A DNA stretch of 6,363 nucleotides, from the NCBI GenBank assembly GCA_026397455.1, contig JAPLUX010000031.1:1-6363 (forward strand), written 5' to 3'. The notes under the pieces are model-generated. The model did no database searches. It was not told where the DNA came from and was given only the letters and a program-made list of their open reading frames with translations. Positions within the stretch are counted from its first letter, which is position 1; every line of letters starts with the position of its first letter. This DNA comes from Candidatus Aenigmatarchaeota archaeon. Lineage in GTDB: Archaea; Aenigmatarchaeota; Aenigmatarchaeia; CG10238-14. Both the position numbers and the translations under genes were made by a program. This document shows positions 5,588-6,363 of the stretch, piece after piece.

Positions 5588-5776
5588 ATGATAGATAGAA
5601 AAGTTTTACAACAAAAAGTACTAGAAATCTTAGACAAATACCCACGTTCAAATACTCTCACAGAACAAAAACTCAAAACTATGCTTGAAGCCCCCTATGA
5701 ATCATGAATAGTTTGGTATAGAGATCCTGATCCGACAATAAATGAAACACTAAGAAAATTTTTTCATCAGCAGTAA
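5588..5776 (+). pseudogene. Small ORF of unknown function with in-frame TGA
   Basis: From ATG 5588 a frame encodes 39 residues (beginning MIDRKVLQQKVLEILDKYPR, predicted helical). A TGA follows at 5705-5707, then the same frame runs 22 more codons (IVWYRDPDPTINETLRKFFH...) to TAA 5774. The second half has a protein-like composition, with W, Y and PDP, so the pair may be one 62-codon gene interrupted by a point mutation. CGA or TGG to TGA, or a base-call error, would do it. TGA is a normal stop here: the GTPase and the small membrane protein both end with it. Selenocysteine insertion cannot be excluded, but I see no clear SECIS hairpin downstream. A plain 39-residue peptide is the other option. 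I recognise no family. Confidence 0.4.
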
Positions 5777-5854
5777 TTGAAAAAAATTGCACTCGCAAAA
5801 ATTTCTGCGCTACCTTCGTTCGTATTAACTTATCCACTTATTAATTTGATAAAA
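5777..5854. other. Convergent intergenic gap
   Basis: This gap separates the small interrupted ORF from the stop of the rightmost minus-strand gene. It contains A/T runs usable as terminators. I see no RNA gene, repeat or operator. Confidence 0.5.
5780..5786 (-). terminator. Possible T7 terminator for the rightmost minus-strand gene
   Basis: Seven A on the plus strand read as T7 on the minus strand, about 70 bases past the stop at 5855. A shorter T5 run lies nearer. Both are candidates for U-run termination of the gene entering from the right. Confidence 0.35.
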
Positions 5855-6363
5855 TTAGAATGTATATCTTTCTGGTCCAACTTCACTAAAAATAACAGTT
5901 ACTTTAGGTTTTTTACTGTCTTTCTTATCGTAAAAATCTTCATTAACGAACACTCTCTGTTCTCTCTCTCTTCTTATCCTTTCCCTATCTCCTTCAACGT
6001 ATGAACTCTGTAGGAAGTAAGGCATATTCCTCTCATTAGCTCTGACTGCTAAAGCCACAAGAAAAACAATCTGTCTATCGCTCCAGTTAATGCTAGAAGA
6101 TCCTTGCTGGACGTATACAAGGCTTTCATGTTCAATCTTTTCAGGAAGAGCCATGCTTTCAGGTACACCTTGACCCTTTGTGAACCTTATGATTGAATTT
6201 ATTTTAGGCATATCCTTGAATGACTTTATATTTGCTAAAGCCCATTCCCTAGAGAAATTGATGAAAATATGGGTAGTAAACTCGTTCTTTGCTGTTAAAT
6301 CTTCGAGCATCTTCAAGTGTTTTCTCAAATCCTCGCTCTTGCTGTCGGGTATAAAGGAAGAGT
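5855..6363 (-). CDS. Hypothetical protein, 5' end beyond window edge
   Basis: The frame is open from the right edge to a stop at 5855-5857, giving 168 visible C-terminal residues; the first visible codons read SSFIPDSKSEDLRKHLKML. In-frame TTG at 6328 is possible but the coding-like sequence continues before it, so the true start is outside. I do not recognise a family. Visible traits are: no membrane segment or signal peptide in this part; THIFINFSREWALANIKSF at about 30-48; NWSDRQIVFLVALAVRANE at about 92-110, likely an amphipathic helix; a charged stretch EGDRERIRREREQR at about 123-136; and KPKVTVIFSEVGPERYTF at the end. It converges with the small interrupted ORF. Its role cannot be inferred from the neighbours. 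Confidence 0.75.
   Translation of the reverse strand, partial: SSFIPDSKSEDLRKHLKMLEDLTAKNEFTTHIFINFSREWALANIKSFKDMPKINSIIRFTKGQGVPESMALPEKIEHESLVYVQQGSSSINWSDRQIVFLVALAVRANERNMPYFLQSSYVEGDRERIRREREQRVFVNEDFYDKKDSKKPKVTVIFSEVGPERYTF

Noticed and set aside
5705..5707. Genome-wide reassignment of TGA to a sense codon
   Set aside because: The GTPase (1351) and the small membrane protein (2140) both end at TGA in the expected place.
5777..6004. 75-codon plus-strand ORF beginning at TTG 5777
   Set aside because: Most of it is antisense to the better minus-strand frame, and its composition is low-complexity and hydrophobic.

Overview
The window is archaeal. It carries a TATA-binding protein and an sn-glycerol-1-phosphate dehydrogenase, the enzyme that sets the archaeal lipid stereochemistry. 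The DNA is AT-rich, genes are compact and several start at non-ATG codons. Small unannotated membrane proteins sit between conserved genes. Together this would fit a small-genome, possibly DPANN-type archaeon, but the lineage is a guess and is not shown by the sequence.

Layout from left to right: (1) the 3' part of a TBP gene (+) runs off the left edge. (2) A circularly permuted GTPase of the RbgA/Nog2/Lsg1 type (+) follows, probably acting in large-subunit assembly. (3) A soluble DPM1-like GT2 glycosyltransferase (+) has its conserved N-terminus only if translation begins at an ATT codon at 1409. (4) A small membrane protein lies on the minus strand, convergent with the glycosyltransferase. 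(5) Glycerol-1-phosphate dehydrogenase (+, TTG start) is divergent from it. (6) A short sugar-1-phosphate/polyol-phosphate nucleotidyltransferase (-) overlaps the 3' end of (5) tail to tail by 23 bp. (7) A divergent trans-prenyltransferase/polyprenyl synthetase homologue (+, TTG start) is divergent from (6). (8) A short reading frame (+) is interrupted by an in-frame TGA. (9) The 3' part of an unrecognised protein (-) runs off the right edge.

Genes 3, 5, 6 and 7 fit one theme: archaeal membrane lipid and lipid-linked sugar synthesis. Glycerol-1-phosphate is the backbone, the prenyl synthase homologue may provide or modify the isoprenoid chain, the nucleotidyltransferase may activate a polar head group or sugar, and the DPM1-like enzyme loads a sugar onto a polyprenyl phosphate carrier. 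They lie on both strands and are not one operon, so the link is only proximity. TBP and the GTPase are ordinary information-processing genes.

The most unusual points are the probable ATT start of the glycosyltransferase, an SD-like motif at the same spacing before three non-ATG starts, the degenerate first aspartate motif and long N-terminus of the prenyl synthase homologue, and the TGA-interrupted small ORF. I saw no tRNA, rRNA, CRISPR array, insertion sequence or obvious phage gene.
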